A DNA stretch of 64,000 nucleotides from Arenicellales bacterium (GCA_958295885.1 OY282380.1:1488001-1552000), one strand, 5' to 3'; shown: positions 1 through 9,835, counted from the first letter of the stretch. Numbers and translations are program-made. Notes: generated by a model from the sequence alone, not told the origin.

Positions 1-2
1 TT

Positions 3-68
3 CAATCCAGCAATCATGTTTCAACTCACCTGCAGATGAATCGATACAGCAAGTTATTCGTCGGATGA
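3..68 (+). CDS. 3' end of an upstream gene (partial, unidentified)
   Basis: This reading frame is open from the window edge and its TGA overlaps the prfA ATG as ATGA, a typical translational-coupling arrangement. In many gammaproteobacteria the gene before prfA is hemA (glutamyl-tRNA reductase), but the roughly 20 visible residues do not show a recognisable HemA tail, so identity is left open. The prfA frame is also open upstream, so this could be non-coding. Confidence 0.25.
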   Translation, partial: QSSNHVSTHLQMNRYSKLFVG

Positions 69-1156
69 AAGAGTCTTTAAGAAAGAAATTGGACTTGCTC
101 CTAGCTCGCCGGAACACGATCAATGAACAATTGTCCGATGCAGCCGTTGTTCGGAATCGAGATCAATTTCGAAAACTTTCTATTGAATTGGCTGAAATCC
201 ACGAAGTCGTAGACAGTTATGCGAATTTCCTGAATTTGGAACGGGAAATCGAAGAAGTAGAAAACTTACTGGATGACTCCGACGAGGAAATGCAAAATAT
301 GGCTCTTGCTGAAATTTCAGACCTGTCCCAGAGCCTGCAAGAGGCTCAGGATGCAATTCAGCAACGCCTGCTGCCCAAAGACCCCAACGACAACCGGAAC
401 ATCTTTCTGGAGATTCGAGCCGGCACCGGAGGCGACGAAGCAGCCATCTTTGCCGGCGACCTGTGCCGAATGTACAAACTCTACGTGCAGGGGCGAGGCT
501 GGAAATACGAAACCATCACCGAGAGCGAAGGAGAACATGGCGGATACAAAGAAGTCGTGCTTCGAGTCATTGGCAAAGGCGCCTACTCCCGCCTGAAATT
601 TGAATCTGGAACTCACCGCGTGCAGCGCGTTCCAAAAACCGAAGCACAAGGCCGAATTCATACCTCTGCCTGTACTGTCGCAATTCTTCCGGAAGCCGAC
701 AAAATTGACGAAATTCCGATTAATTCTCAGGATTTAAGGGTCGACACCTTTCGAGCGTCCGGAGCCGGCGGTCAGCACGTTAATCGAACCGACTCCGCCA
801 TCCGAATTACGCACTCACCAAGCGGAATCGTCGTTGAGTGTCAAGACGAACGATCACAACACCAAAATCGGGCTCGCGCCATGGCCATATTGCGTGCCCG
901 GCTGCTTCAGGCCGAAATCCAAAAACAACAGGAAGAGAGATCTGAAGCACGCAGGCTGATGGTGGGTTCAGGCGATCGTTCGGAGCGAATTCGGACCTAC
1001 AATTTTCCGCAGGGAAGAGTGACTGATCATCGCATCAATCTAACCCTCTTCCGACTGGATGAGTTTGTGTCAGGGACTATGGACCCGATCGTTGATCCGC
1101 TCACCGCTGAATTTCAGGCTGGTCTGATGGCCGACATAGATAGTTTTGATCGGTGA
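65..1156 (+). CDS. prfA: Peptide chain release factor 1 (RF1)
   Basis: RF1 recognises UAA and UAG in the ribosomal A site and triggers hydrolysis of peptidyl-tRNA. The 363-residue protein has the usual RF1 length. The catalytic GGQ lies at residues 235-237 (GAGGQHVN), and the stop-codon discriminator region contains [10 protein letters not shown], the PxT type of RF1. The C-terminal half follows RF1 closely ([22 protein letters not shown] is split by the conserved RTYNFPQ block). The ATG at 65 gives the normal RF1 N-terminus. The stop overlaps the GTG of prmC (GTGA), so RF1 is coupled to the methyltransferase that modifies its GGQ glutamine. Confidence 0.97.
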   Translation: MKESLRKKLDLLLARRNTINEQLSDAAVVRNRDQFRKLSIELAEIHEVVDSYANFLNLEREIEEVENLLDDSDEEMQNMALAEISDLSQSLQEAQDAIQQRLLPKDPNDNRNIFLEIRAGTGGDEAAIFAGDLCRMYKLYVQGRGWKYETITESEGEHGGYKEVVLRVIGKGAYSRLKFESGTHRVQRVPKTEAQGRIHTSACTVAILPEADKIDEIPINSQDLRVDTFRASGAGGQHVNRTDSAIRITHSPSGIVVECQDERSQHQNRARAMAILRARLLQAEIQKQQEERSEARRLMVGSGDRSERIRTYNFPQGRVTDHRINLTLFRLDEFVSGTMDPIVDPLTAEFQAGLMADIDSFDR

Positions 1157-2004
1157 ACTCGCGTCGACTGACGGTTGGTGAAGCGCGTCTCGCGGCTCGC
1201 AACCTGCTTCATCGATCATCTGCCGTCGCTCAAATCGAAGCCGACATTCTTCTTGCGCAAGTGCTGTCAGTCGACCGCGGTCTGCTTGATGTCCTGACTG
1301 ACGCTGCCCTAAATTGCGAGCAGCAGACTCAATTCAGTCATCTGGTGTCGAGGCGTATTGCATATGAACCCCTTGCCTATATCACCAAGCAGAAAGAATT
1401 CTGGTCGCTGGTCTTTGAAGTAGACGAGACGACTTTGGTGCCAAGACCGGAGACAGAGCATGTCGTTGAAAGAGCGCTGCACCGATGTAATGGCATAGAA
1501 AATCCACAGATCGTCGATTTGGGAACAGGCTGCGGCACAATCGCTTTAGCGCTCGCCTCGGAACTGAAAGACGCCAACATAATTGCGACAGATTTATCGA
1601 GGGCGGCCCTGATGGCTGCCAGGAACAATCAACAGCGCTTTGGAATTCAAAACACTCACTTTATTCAAGGTGACTGGATGACTGCGCTGCGGCATCAGCA
1701 GTTTGATTTAATCGTTGCAAACCCACCCTATATTCGGGTGGATGATCCCTGTCTGAAGGATAAAGCGATGAGTTATGAACCGCGATCAGCACTCGTTGGC
1801 GGAGTGGATGGAACCGAAGCAATTCGCACGATCATCACCTCATCCAAGCAGCACCTCAAAAGCGGAGGATGGCTTGTTCTAGAGCACGGTTTCGATCAGG
1901 CAAAAAGCGTACAAACACTGATGAAACAAGCTGATTTGAACCATATCAAGACCTTTCAAGACTTGGCAGGCCTGGATCGCGTAACCGAAGCTCGCGCGCT
2001 TTGA
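1153..2004 (+). CDS. prmC: Release factor N5-glutamine methyltransferase PrmC
   Basis: PrmC methylates the glutamine of the GGQ motif in RF1 and RF2 with S-adenosylmethionine, raising termination efficiency. The SAM-binding glycine motif [12 protein letters not shown] lies near residue 120, and the substrate-binding NPPY motif begins at N190 (ANPPYIRV). Its 283 residues match the family. It starts with GTG overlapping the prfA stop, the standard prfA-prmC arrangement. The gene is convergent with xthA about 75 bp downstream; I see no strong hairpin terminator between them. Confidence 0.95.
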   Translation: MNSRRLTVGEARLAARNLLHRSSAVAQIEADILLAQVLSVDRGLLDVLTDAALNCEQQTQFSHLVSRRIAYEPLAYITKQKEFWSLVFEVDETTLVPRPETEHVVERALHRCNGIENPQIVDLGTGCGTIALALASELKDANIIATDLSRAALMAARNNQQRFGIQNTHFIQGDWMTALRHQQFDLIVANPPYIRVDDPCLKDKAMSYEPRSALVGGVDGTEAIRTIITSSKQHLKSGGWLVLEHGFDQAKSVQTLMKQADLNHIKTFQDLAGLDRVTEARAL

Positions 2005-2080
2005 ATCAGCTGGCGCCGCTTGACTGCTGCCTGGAATCTGAGAAAACGCACTGCACCGTCCAGATGGAACAGCCCTTCAC

Positions 2081-2854
2081 TTAGCCCGGCAGCATGAACT
2101 CGGCAACCACCGGCGTGTGATCGGAGGGGCGTTCCCACTTCCTCGGTGCTACGTCGATGACGCAGCCGGTACAGGCGCCGCGCAATAAATCACTCACTAA
2201 AATATGATCGATGCGCAAGCCTCGATTGCGACGAAAACTGGCAGCCCGATAATCCCACCATGAAAAACTTTTTTCAGGCTGTTCAAAGTGTCGGAAAATA
2301 TCAAACAATCCCAGCTGAATCAAGTTCTGGAAATTTTCTCGCTCCGGCCTGCTGCACAGAATCTTGTCTCTCCATTCTTCCGGGTCATGCACGTCTTCAT
2401 CTGCCGGCGCAATATTGAAATCTCCAGTTACGACCAATTGATCGTGCTGCGAAGACTCCTGTTCAACGAAGCGGAGCAGATGCTGGAACCACGTCAGTTT
2501 GTATTCATACTTATCAGAACCCACCTTGGCGCCATTGGGAACATAGACATTGATCACGCGAACGCCGTTTGTGGTAATCGATATAACCCTTCGCTGCGGA
2601 TCTCTATAGCCAGGCAGTCCAAGAACAACATCATCAATTTCGCCGCGAGCTAAAGTCGCCACGCCATTGTAGGTTTTCTGACCCACAAAACTACAATTGA
2701 ACCCTGCTTCCTGCAACGTCGAAGCTGGAAACTTTTCGTCTACCGATTTGGTTTCCTGCAGGCAAAGCACGTCTGGCTTGTGCTCAGCACTCCAATTCAG
2801 GACATGCTGTAAACGAACTCTTATCGAATTGACATTCCACGTCACAATTTTCAA
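2081..2854 (-). CDS. xthA: Exodeoxyribonuclease III (AP endonuclease, EEP family)
   Basis: Exonuclease III cleaves abasic sites and removes 3' blocking groups in base excision repair. The 257-residue protein begins MKIVTWNVNSIRVRL with the conserved Asn. It has LCLQETK with the metal-binding Glu, VYVPNGAKVGSDKY with the catalytic Tyr region, TGDFNIAP with the catalytic Asp and Asn, and RIDHILVS followed by the SDHTPV C-terminal Asp-His pair. All catalytic residues of the exonuclease-endonuclease-phosphatase fold are present. It is transcribed alone on the minus strand and converges on prmC. Confidence 0.93.
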   Translation of the reverse strand: MKIVTWNVNSIRVRLQHVLNWSAEHKPDVLCLQETKSVDEKFPASTLQEAGFNCSFVGQKTYNGVATLARGEIDDVVLGLPGYRDPQRRVISITTNGVRVINVYVPNGAKVGSDKYEYKLTWFQHLLRFVEQESSQHDQLVVTGDFNIAPADEDVHDPEEWRDKILCSRPERENFQNLIQLGLFDIFRHFEQPEKSFSWWDYRAASFRRNRGLRIDHILVSDLLRGACTGCVIDVAPRKWERPSDHTPVVAEFMLPG

Positions 2855-3380
2855 CTTAGCACTCCGAATTCTGTTTTGGAAACCCTAAATCCACGAGAGA
2901 AGCGGGTCGTTGCCAGCGATAGAATTCAAACCTCAAACGCAGGTGTGAAATTTCCCCGCAATGCAGTGAAAATTCACAGTGTCGCGAGGGTCTTCGTTCA
3001 AGCCTCTTCAAACCCTGAAGAAGTGCTGACAATTCTCGCTGTTTATGTAATTAAACAATTATTATCAATTATTTCCAATTGATTTTATGGTTACCGCAGT
3101 GCATGCCTGACAAAACAGGTCCAATTCACTATCCACCTGCAGAATACACCCCGGCGCTACACCTAATAATACCTTGTTTCGAGGTGATTATGTTCAACAA
3201 TTACCCGATTTGAATCGCCGGGAGATGGTGTTGATCACCGTCGGTGACAGCCTTTGGTACGACTCTTAGAAAAAAAGAGGTCATGGTCGCAGTGAAATTT
3301 CACCTGATGCCATGTTTCGCATGATGGCCAGTCGGGATGCCGCTCATCTTGGACAGTGACTGACAGAAGACCGTGAAAGC

Positions 3381-3412
3381 AATTGGATTTTCAAATATTT
3401 GAAAATCCAATT
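3381..3412. repeat. Perfect 32-bp palindrome
   Basis: The half-site AATTGGATTTTCAAAT at 3381-3396 is followed immediately by its exact reverse complement at 3397-3412, with no spacer. It could be a terminator-like hairpin, a small inverted-repeat element or a protein-binding site. No U-tract follows, so a rho-independent terminator is unlikely. Confidence 0.75.
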
Positions 3413-3453
3413 CTAAAATAGTGGGATTAGATTTTATAAACTATTATTACTGT

Positions 3454-3737
3454 TCACAAAAATTTCCTAGATTTCTCGTATAAAATTCTTTCTGCCAATG
3501 CCTTCACTGCCTCGCAGGCGGTGCAGCTGTAGGATTCGTGAATATTCTGTTGATGATCCAAGCACGGCGGTGACTGCACGATGAACACGGAAAAGTCTGC
3601 CGTGCCGATGCCGTCGAAGCTGAAATGTGGATTGTCGCCCGAGGCGCAGACCTGGCAGTTGTTGGAACCGCTGGCACCGCTGCGGGAATAAGCGGCTGAC
3701 CGCGGTTTTCGTTCGAAATTTATGTCATTAACGGCTT
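3454..3737 (-). pseudogene. Open frame with CxxC pairs, no start codon; possible gene fragment
   Basis: The minus strand has an uninterrupted frame of about 94 codons, starting after a stop and ending at a TGA at 3454-3456. It contains NCQVCASGD near the middle and SYSCTACEAVKAL near the end, two Cys-x-x-Cys pairs that could bind a metal. There is no ATG, GTG or TTG near the start of the frame, so if it was coding it is the 3' remainder of a larger gene. I do not recognise the family. Confidence 0.25.
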
Positions 3738-3973
3738 AAAGTACAGGTACAATATTCTGCAATTTACGATGTGCTGGCAAGAAGCGAATCAAAGGCAAAT
3801 TCCTAAAACTAACATTGATTCAGGACAGTCGTTAGCAATAAATATTGCAAAAGCCTCACAATAATAATTTACGTTGCTTTTATCTTGCATTGAGTTCGTA
3901 ATTCACATCGTTTGTACAATTTTAGATTAAGCATCAAGTTCGGAATAGAACATTGCAGCAAACATGTTGCAGT

Positions 3974-4050
3974 GGCTATGTAGCTCAGCTGGTTAGAGCG
4001 CGGCACTCATAATGCTGAGGTCGGTGGTTCGAGTCCACTCATAGCCACCA
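3974..4050 (+). tRNA. tRNA-Met (CAT), elongator
   Basis: A 77-nt cloverleaf. Acceptor GGCTATG at 3974-3980 pairs with CATAGCC at 4040-4046, followed by discriminator A and an encoded CCA. The D-arm TAGCTCAGCTGGTTAGAG, anticodon loop ACTCATAAT (anticodon CAT) and T-loop GGTTCGAGTCC are standard. The paired G-C first base pair and the resemblance to E. coli metT/metU indicate elongator rather than initiator tRNA. It stands alone. Confidence 0.95.
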
Positions 4051-4187
4051 TTTTCAAGCCGTGTCGTACTCCCAATTAATCTGTAGAGTTTGAACTGTTT
4101 CTTCTCGGAATTTTCTGACAAGAAATTGTTCAAAATTCGAAATAATCCAAACCCGTCCACGGCTGACAGCCTTTCTGTAGAGCGGCC

Positions 4188-4718
4188 TTGGCCACACCAA
4201 CGACATTGGCCGAACGCAATCAGCAAAGGCGCGGGAGCATCGCCCATATCGCACGCTGGTGTTGTTCCGACAATCACACCACTTTCTCTCTGCCGCCGGC
4301 AGGTGATGCAGCAGCTACCACCGGCAGCGCACTTGATGCCCTGAACTGCCTTGCACTCGAACTCGGACTGACCCAACAACGACAGCGCGACAGCCAATGG
4401 TACAGGCGTGCGCTTCGCAACGAAATCACACGTCTGGCCCAGCAACAAAGACAACTGCCAGTGCTGATCATCGATGAAGCCCATCATCTGCGCCGCGAAG
4501 GACTCAGAACCGCGCATGCGCCTGCTGCTGATCGGGCCTGACCGAACTCAGAAGACGTCTGAACATCGGCATGTACCAATCCCTCAGCCAGTGACTGGTC
4601 ATCCGACATCACTTCACCGCACTGAACTGCGACGAAACCGGACGCTACATGCAGCATCGGCTCTGCGTCGCCGGAACCGCCGCTCCACCTGGAATCTCTC
4701 TTCAACCCCTCAGAGCAC
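4188..4718 (+). pseudogene. Remnant of ExeA/TniB-type AAA ATPase of a transposable element
   Basis: Three reading frames joined by frameshifts together spell an ExeA-like ATPase of the kind encoded as helper by some transposons. Frame one gives LRNEITRLAQ then LPVLIIDEAHHLR (Walker B). A shifted frame gives PRMRLLLIG, and the next gives LTELRRRLNIGMYQSLSQ, a TGA, then LVIRHHFTALN and TGRYMQHRLCVAGT. The last frame gives LESLFNPSE. The TGA sits where the family usually has Arg, consistent with CGA to TGA. No Walker A or transposase is seen nearby. It lies directly after the tRNA gene, a common integration region. Confidence 0.55.
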
Positions 4719-4889
4719 TGTCAAAAACCCAAAATCAAGCCGCTAAAGCGCAATGTTCCCAGCCACACTGCCAGCTTAGAAACGGGCCGAAAATGTCGGA
4801 ACAATGTGATCCATTGAACTATTTCGTTCCGATTTAACTTGAATACTCCCTTCAAATTATTCTGAAACTCAACACGCCGCATCGCAAAT

Positions 4890-6134
4890 TCAATTTCTGC
4901 CGGTGCTCATCCGTGTCCTGAATTCCTTGAAGTCGTCTCGCTCGACCGACACTGCAATGGACAGGCCTACGACCAATCCCCAAAATGGTGCGCCTATGTT
5001 CCAAATCGTGATGTCGGAAACCGTAATCAATAAAGTTACGAGAGAACTTGTCTGAAACTTTCCGCTAAAAGCACTCACGAAAGATTTCTGCAGCACTGGC
5101 AGCAGGGCCAAACCTGCCAATACGGCCACAAAAGCGGTGGGAAGTTTCAAAATAATCCACGTTACCGCAAAGGCAAAGATACCGAAAATCACACTGAACG
5201 CACCAAAAAAAATTCCTGCTATGTATTGGCGCCTGCGTTCGCCACCGCTAACAAGCACTGCATTTGCCGGCCCTGTCACACACGCTGACACCGAACCAAA
5301 AACCGCATTCGCCAGTGATCCAATTCCACAGGCAGCCGTCAAGGAATTGACGGGTGGTTTGTGACCAGCATTCATCAATACGGCAAAACCTTGTCCATTT
5401 TGAGCGACCAATACCGTAATAGCAAGAGGAACAACCAGTTCAAATAGAGACTGCTGAGAGAATTGTGGAAAAAACAGAACGGGCCACGCAAACCAGCTCA
5501 GCCCTTCCTCTTCCATCTGAAAGCTGCCGGTCAGCAGCACCACGATCAAACCCGCAATCAGTGTCGCGATCACAGGCGGCACATGATCTCGCAGACCTGG
5601 AATCAGCAGAACCACAACATAAGCGATTGTCATTGCGCCTGCGAGCAGCGCGTCCTGTTCGAAAGCCAGCACCACGTCCAAACCGAACTGCAAAAAAATT
5701 CCAGCCACCATCGCCAGCACGACCGGCATAGGGGTAAATTCCAAGGCTTTGCGAACGCCGCCCGATAAACCGATCACGCCAATTAAAACTCCTGTGACCC
5801 AGTAAGCGCCAATGACTTCTGCGAAACTCAAATGATCCAAGGCAGAACCAAGCAAAACCGTGCCCGGAATCGTCCAGGCAAAACTGAGAGGCTGACGGAA
5901 TGCCACAGAATACCAAAGGGTAAGAACTCCACCGGTTACACAGCCGGCGAAAATCCAAGATGCGATTTCGACTTCACTCAATCCACCCGCAACCCCCACA
6001 GAAATGATGATGGCGACGGGTCCGGTGAAAGAAAATAGTACGGCAACAATTGAATTAGCGATATAAATTCCGCCTATATCCTTGCAAAACTCACGTAATC
6101 TGAGAATAGGTCTGGGGATTGGTTCTAAAATCAT
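4890..6134 (-). CDS. BenE-family benzoate/H+ symporter-like permease
   Basis: A 414-residue polytopic inner-membrane protein with about 11-12 hydrophobic segments. It resembles the BenE (YdcO-like) benzoate transporter family, including the N-terminal VAVLFSFTGPVAIIISVG region, YWVTGVLIGVIGLSGG and the conserved NAVFGSVSACVTGPANAVL segment. BenE proteins import benzoate with protons. It starts at the ATG at 6134 and is divergent from the aminotransferase gene at 6223, leaving an 88-bp shared upstream region. The neighbouring acyl-CoA dehydrogenases make an aromatic or organic acid substrate plausible, but the substrate cannot be read from sequence. Confidence 0.85.
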   Translation of the reverse strand: MILEPIPRPILRLREFCKDIGGIYIANSIVAVLFSFTGPVAIIISVGVAGGLSEVEIASWIFAGCVTGGVLTLWYSVAFRQPLSFAWTIPGTVLLGSALDHLSFAEVIGAYWVTGVLIGVIGLSGGVRKALEFTPMPVVLAMVAGIFLQFGLDVVLAFEQDALLAGAMTIAYVVVLLIPGLRDHVPPVIATLIAGLIVVLLTGSFQMEEEGLSWFAWPVLFFPQFSQQSLFELVVPLAITVLVAQNGQGFAVLMNAGHKPPVNSLTAACGIGSLANAVFGSVSACVTGPANAVLVSGGERRRQYIAGIFFGAFSVIFGIFAFAVTWIILKLPTAFVAVLAGLALLPVLQKSFVSAFSGKFQTSSLVTLLITVSDITIWNIGAPFWGLVVGLSIAVSVERDDFKEFRTRMSTGRN

Positions 6135-6222
6135 GGCGACGGTTACCGAACACAGAAGGAATGAATATTTATTCTATCCATATTGAATCGCATTATCTTA
6201 CTCATAAGGAGCGCAAATCATC

Positions 6223-7413
6223 GTGAGATTTTCAGATCTGACACGTCGTGTAGGTGGAAAAGGAGCTGACGCCTGGCAAATTCACTATACTGCCCAAGAG
6301 CGGCAACGACGTGGTGAAAGCGTCATCATTTTGTCGATTGGACAAGAAATGCTGGAAACTACGCCTCGGTTGATCATCGATTCTGCTTTTGACAGCCTAA
6401 ATCGCGGCAGACATCACTACAGTGACATCGGCGGCGAACCTCAGCTGAGAAACGCACTGGCGAAGTTCGCTTCAGCCCAGATGGGCATTTCAATATCAAC
6501 TTCGAACTGTGCGGTTTTCGCCGGAGCGCAAAACGCATTGTTTGCGGCTTCGCTCTGCACTTTAGAGGAAGGTGACGAAGCCATTATCATCGAACCGTAC
6601 TACGCAACTTATCCGGCGACTTTTTCAGCCGGAGGGGCAGATGTAATTTCAGTTCCAACTCGCCCCGAAGATGATTTCATGCTCCGCGCAGAAGCTGTGC
6701 TAGAACGGATCACCGACAGAACGCGGTGCATCGTCATCAATTGTCCCCAAAATCCTGCAGGCGTAATTTATAGTAATGACTGTATAGACGCTTTAGTGGA
6801 GGTCTGTCAGAAACAGGACATATGGCTGATAAGTGATGAAGTTTATTCTTCGCTCGCCGCACCGAATGGATTCAGAAGCCCTGCTTCGATTCCAGGCGCG
6901 TTTGAACGTTGTATAACAGTCTCCAGCGTATCTAAATCTCATCGGATGACAGGCTGGCGAGTAGGCTGGATCATTGCTGACGAACCGCTCATCAGACACT
7001 TGTTCAACCTGTCCGTCTGCATGAGTTACGGATTGCCCATGTTCATTCAGGATGCGGCCGTGACTGCACTGGAACATTCGAAGGATGTTTCGGAGAAAAT
7101 ACGTCATGAGATTGATCGAAAAAGAACAATGGCAGTAGGTATTCTCAACCAAATCAATGGAATACAGGTTCGTGGTGCAAGAGTTGGAATGTTCGTCACC
7201 TTTGACGTTCGAAAGCTCGGCGTCAGTGCTACAGAATTTGCGTGGAAACTGCTTGATGATCATCAAGTCGCGGTATTGCCCTGCATTGCTTTTGGACGGA
7301 GCGGCGCTGGAATACTGCGAATGAATATTGGCGAATCGGTGTCAAATCTCGAAACGGCCTGTGCGTCCATAAACGACTTGGCCCGCACTTTCGCAGCTCG
7401 GACGAAGAATTGA
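6223..7413 (+). CDS. AruH-like PLP aminotransferase (fold type I)
   Basis: A class I/II aminotransferase of 396 residues, cytosolic. The PLP-binding lysine is K238 in SVSKSHRMTGWRVGW, with NCPQNPAG and ISDEVYSSL as other cofactor-contact motifs. The start MRFSDLTRRVGGKGADAWQ and the SKSHxMTGWRVGW block closely resemble P. aeruginosa AruH, the arginine:pyruvate transaminase, so it probably transfers an amino group from an amino acid to pyruvate or another 2-oxo acid. The start is GTG, preceded by AAGGAG at 6206-6211. It heads an apparent operon with two acyl-CoA dehydrogenases; exact substrate is uncertain. Confidence 0.85.
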   Translation: MRFSDLTRRVGGKGADAWQIHYTAQERQRRGESVIILSIGQEMLETTPRLIIDSAFDSLNRGRHHYSDIGGEPQLRNALAKFASAQMGISISTSNCAVFAGAQNALFAASLCTLEEGDEAIIIEPYYATYPATFSAGGADVISVPTRPEDDFMLRAEAVLERITDRTRCIVINCPQNPAGVIYSNDCIDALVEVCQKQDIWLISDEVYSSLAAPNGFRSPASIPGAFERCITVSSVSKSHRMTGWRVGWIIADEPLIRHLFNLSVCMSYGLPMFIQDAAVTALEHSKDVSEKIRHEIDRKRTMAVGILNQINGIQVRGARVGMFVTFDVRKLGVSATEFAWKLLDDHQVAVLPCIAFGRSGAGILRMNIGESVSNLETACASINDLARTFAARTKN

Positions 7414-7474
7414 ATCTGCCATTTTGTCGATACGCTTTGAATTGATGGCCGCACACCAAATTATCCGTCGCTCG

Positions 7475-8677
7475 ATGACTCTAGCTTCAGCGTCATTCAG
7501 CAAAGAATTAGAAAATTTTCGTTCGCAGGTTCGAGCTTTCATTCAGGCTTCTTTACCTGAAGACATCCGCCAAATGGTGGCGGATGAACAAATGGACCTA
7601 CCACGTGAAGCACAGCAGCGCTGGCACAGGATTCTTCGAGATCAAGGTGGATGGTGCTGCCCTTCGTGGCCGGCGGATTACGGCGGACCCGGCTGGGACG
7701 ACGCACAGCAGTACATATTTGAGCAGGAACTGTCTCTTAATGAGGCGCCCCGTCTCATGATTTATGGCGTAGGCATGCTGGGACCGACTTTGTTTGAGTA
7801 CGGAAGCGCTTGGCAAAAACAACGATTTCTGCCGGATATTTTCAATGGAGACACGTTTTGGTGTCAGGGATTTTCCGAACCGAATTCTGGTTCTGATCTG
7901 GCGTCTCTTGGATGTAAGGCACAGCTTGATGGCAACGAATACGTCGTTAACGGTTCAAAAATCTGGACGAGTGAAGCGCATATTGCAGACTGGATATTCG
8001 GCTTGTTCAGAACCAGCTCAGAAGGGCGAAAACAACTCGGCATTACTTTTTTGCTGATCAGTTTGTCCACGCCCGGCATAACGGTCGAGCCTCTCCTGCT
8101 GTTTGAAGGAACACACGAAGTCAACCAAGTGTTCTTTGACAATGTTCGCGTGCCGAAGTCACATCAGGTCGGCGCCCAAGGCGAAGGATGGACGATTGGC
8201 AAATACCTTCTCGGGCTTGAACGGTTTGGAACTGCCGAAGTTTCTCGCACAAAAGCGAGTTTGGAACGTTTGAGGCAAATTGCTTACGCTGAAATACCCG
8301 GAGGAACCCGACTGATCGATGATGTGACTTTTGCAAATCGCTTTTTTCAACTGGAAACTTCGCTGCATGCCTTGGAAATGACCGAACGCAGATTCCTGTT
8401 AGGAGATGATGGAAGCGAATCACTCGGTGCAGAAGCTTCGATTCTCAAGGTGCGAGGAACGGAAATCCAAAGTGATGTATTTCGATTGACTGCTGAAGCA
8501 GGGGCTCATTTCGCACCAATTGACCTGCCGCGCAATATTGATGACGGTCAAGCCAATCTGCCTTATACAACGGGCAGTGAAGCGAGAAATTATTTCAACT
8601 ACAGAAAAACGCCGATTTATTCAGGTTCCAATGAAATTCAGCGCAATATCGTAGCCAAGGCGAAATTGGGGCTTTAG
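7475..8677 (+). CDS. Acyl-CoA dehydrogenase (first of a pair)
   Basis: A flavin-dependent acyl-CoA dehydrogenase of about 400 residues. Visible motifs are the FAD/substrate region WCQGFSEPNSGSDLASL, VNGSKIWTS and the C-terminal YSGSNEIQRNIVAK. The frame is open further upstream (TTG 7424, ATG 7445). I chose ATG 7475 because MTLASASFSKELENFRSQV aligns with the usual short N-terminus; no strong ribosome site decides it. It follows the aminotransferase and lies 3 bp before a second dehydrogenase. Such adjacent pairs often form one heteromeric enzyme or act in sequence in fatty, branched or cyclic acid degradation; that role is inferred. Confidence 0.88.
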   Translation: MTLASASFSKELENFRSQVRAFIQASLPEDIRQMVADEQMDLPREAQQRWHRILRDQGGWCCPSWPADYGGPGWDDAQQYIFEQELSLNEAPRLMIYGVGMLGPTLFEYGSAWQKQRFLPDIFNGDTFWCQGFSEPNSGSDLASLGCKAQLDGNEYVVNGSKIWTSEAHIADWIFGLFRTSSEGRKQLGITFLLISLSTPGITVEPLLLFEGTHEVNQVFFDNVRVPKSHQVGAQGEGWTIGKYLLGLERFGTAEVSRTKASLERLRQIAYAEIPGGTRLIDDVTFANRFFQLETSLHALEMTERRFLLGDDGSESLGAEASILKVRGTEIQSDVFRLTAEAGAHFAPIDLPRNIDDGQANLPYTTGSEARNYFNYRKTPIYSGSNEIQRNIVAKAKLGL

Positions 8678-8680
8678 CTG

Positions 8681-9835
8681 ATGTCGGACTCCGAACTACG
8701 AGAGCAGCTGCTTCTGCTTGAAGATGTTGCAAGAAGATTTTTAGGTGACTGCTATACATTCGACCAGCGGCGTCTCATCATCGACAGGCACCCTGGTTAT
8801 TCTTTGGAACAATGGCGGACCATGGCCGAGCTCGGTTGGATGAAGCTTCCGATCGGCACCAGTTATGATGGACTCGGATGCAGAGCTGAATTTGTGGCAG
8901 CCCTGTTTAAAGAGTTTGGCAGATCACTTTGTCTGAATCCATATTTGATCAGTGTTGGAGTTGCTTCAAGAATTCTCGAGTGGGCAGCTTCAGAGCCTAT
9001 GAAAACAAACCTGCTGGAAGGCATCGGAAATGGCACGGAAATCGTGTCGTGCGCATTCTATGAAGCTCAATCCCGCTATGAACTTGACAACGTACTGACG
9101 ACCGCCGTTCCAACGAATGACGGTTATGAGCTCAATGGAGCGAAAGTCGCCATTTTGTATGGAATCGCTGCAACACAGCTCCTCGTTTTGGCTAGAACAT
9201 CGGGACATTCCACAGATTCAGATGGATTGTCCCTATTTTTGGTGCCGACACGTCAGCGAGGTGTCAGGTTAAAACACTACAGCGCCCACGACGGAGGTCG
9301 TATTTCCCTGCTGAGCTTAAACCAAGTCCAAATCTCATCGCAACGCCTCGTCGGCAGCGCTGACCGCGCGCTGTCCTGCGTTCAGCGAGCGATCAACTAC
9401 GGCAGCGCTTTGGCATGTGCTGAAATGGCGGGAATCATGGAAACCATTTTAGAACTTACATTAACCCATATCAAAACCCGTACGCAGTTCGGAAAAACCA
9501 TCGGTTCCTTTCAAGCGGTTCAACATCGGGCAGTGGATATGTACATGCGCTGTGAACTCGCAAATTCGATGAGCTCAGAAGCCGCCCGCGCCGTTGAAGA
9601 GCTGGAGTTTCCACAGCAGAATTTAGTTGTTTCAGCAGCGAAATTCGAAATTGGCAATGCCGCAGTATTAAATGCTGAGGAAGGCATCCAGCTGCATGGA
9701 GCAATGGGGATGATGGATGAAATGCCAATTGGTCATTGCCTGAAACGAATATTTTCCTTGAACCTGATGTTTGGTGACCCGGATCATCACTTAAATAGTT
9801 ACCGCAGACTAAGCCTTGAGCAACGCGTCAATTGA
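8681..9835 (+). CDS. Acyl-CoA dehydrogenase (second of a pair)
   Basis: A 384-residue acyl-CoA dehydrogenase-like protein, more divergent than its neighbour. It keeps TRTQFGKTIGSFQAVQHRAVDMY and the IQLHGAMGMMDEMPIGH region typical of the family. The usual catalytic Glu segment is not obvious, as is common for the second subunit of heteromeric ACADs. It begins with ATG immediately after the previous stop (8677), so the two are almost certainly co-translated and may form an alpha2beta2 enzyme. Substrate is unknown. Confidence 0.85.
   Translation: MSDSELREQLLLLEDVARRFLGDCYTFDQRRLIIDRHPGYSLEQWRTMAELGWMKLPIGTSYDGLGCRAEFVAALFKEFGRSLCLNPYLISVGVASRILEWAASEPMKTNLLEGIGNGTEIVSCAFYEAQSRYELDNVLTTAVPTNDGYELNGAKVAILYGIAATQLLVLARTSGHSTDSDGLSLFLVPTRQRGVRLKHYSAHDGGRISLLSLNQVQISSQRLVGSADRALSCVQRAINYGSALACAEMAGIMETILELTLTHIKTRTQFGKTIGSFQAVQHRAVDMYMRCELANSMSSEAARAVEELEFPQQNLVVSAAKFEIGNAAVLNAEEGIQLHGAMGMMDEMPIGHCLKRIFSLNLMFGDPDHHLNSYRRLSLEQRVN

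Larger units (their letters stand above)
2855..3973. other. Gene-poor stretch between xthA and tRNA-Met
   Basis: About 1.1 kb without a convincing intact gene. It contains a perfect 32-bp palindrome (3381-3412) and an open but start-less minus-strand frame (3454-3737), both listed separately. The rest is A+T-rich and looks like old decayed sequence. A weak promoter-like pair (TTGAGT at 3890-3895 and TACAAT at 3915-3920, 19-bp spacer) precedes the tRNA. Confidence 0.5.

Noticed and set aside
1-64. hemA 3' end before prfA
   Set aside because: The expected neighbour, but the visible residues do not match a HemA C-terminus convincingly; listed only as an unidentified partial frame.
3890-3920. 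Promoter for tRNA-Met
   Set aside because: The TTGAGT/TACAAT pair has a 19-bp spacer and weak -35; not strong enough for a separate feature.
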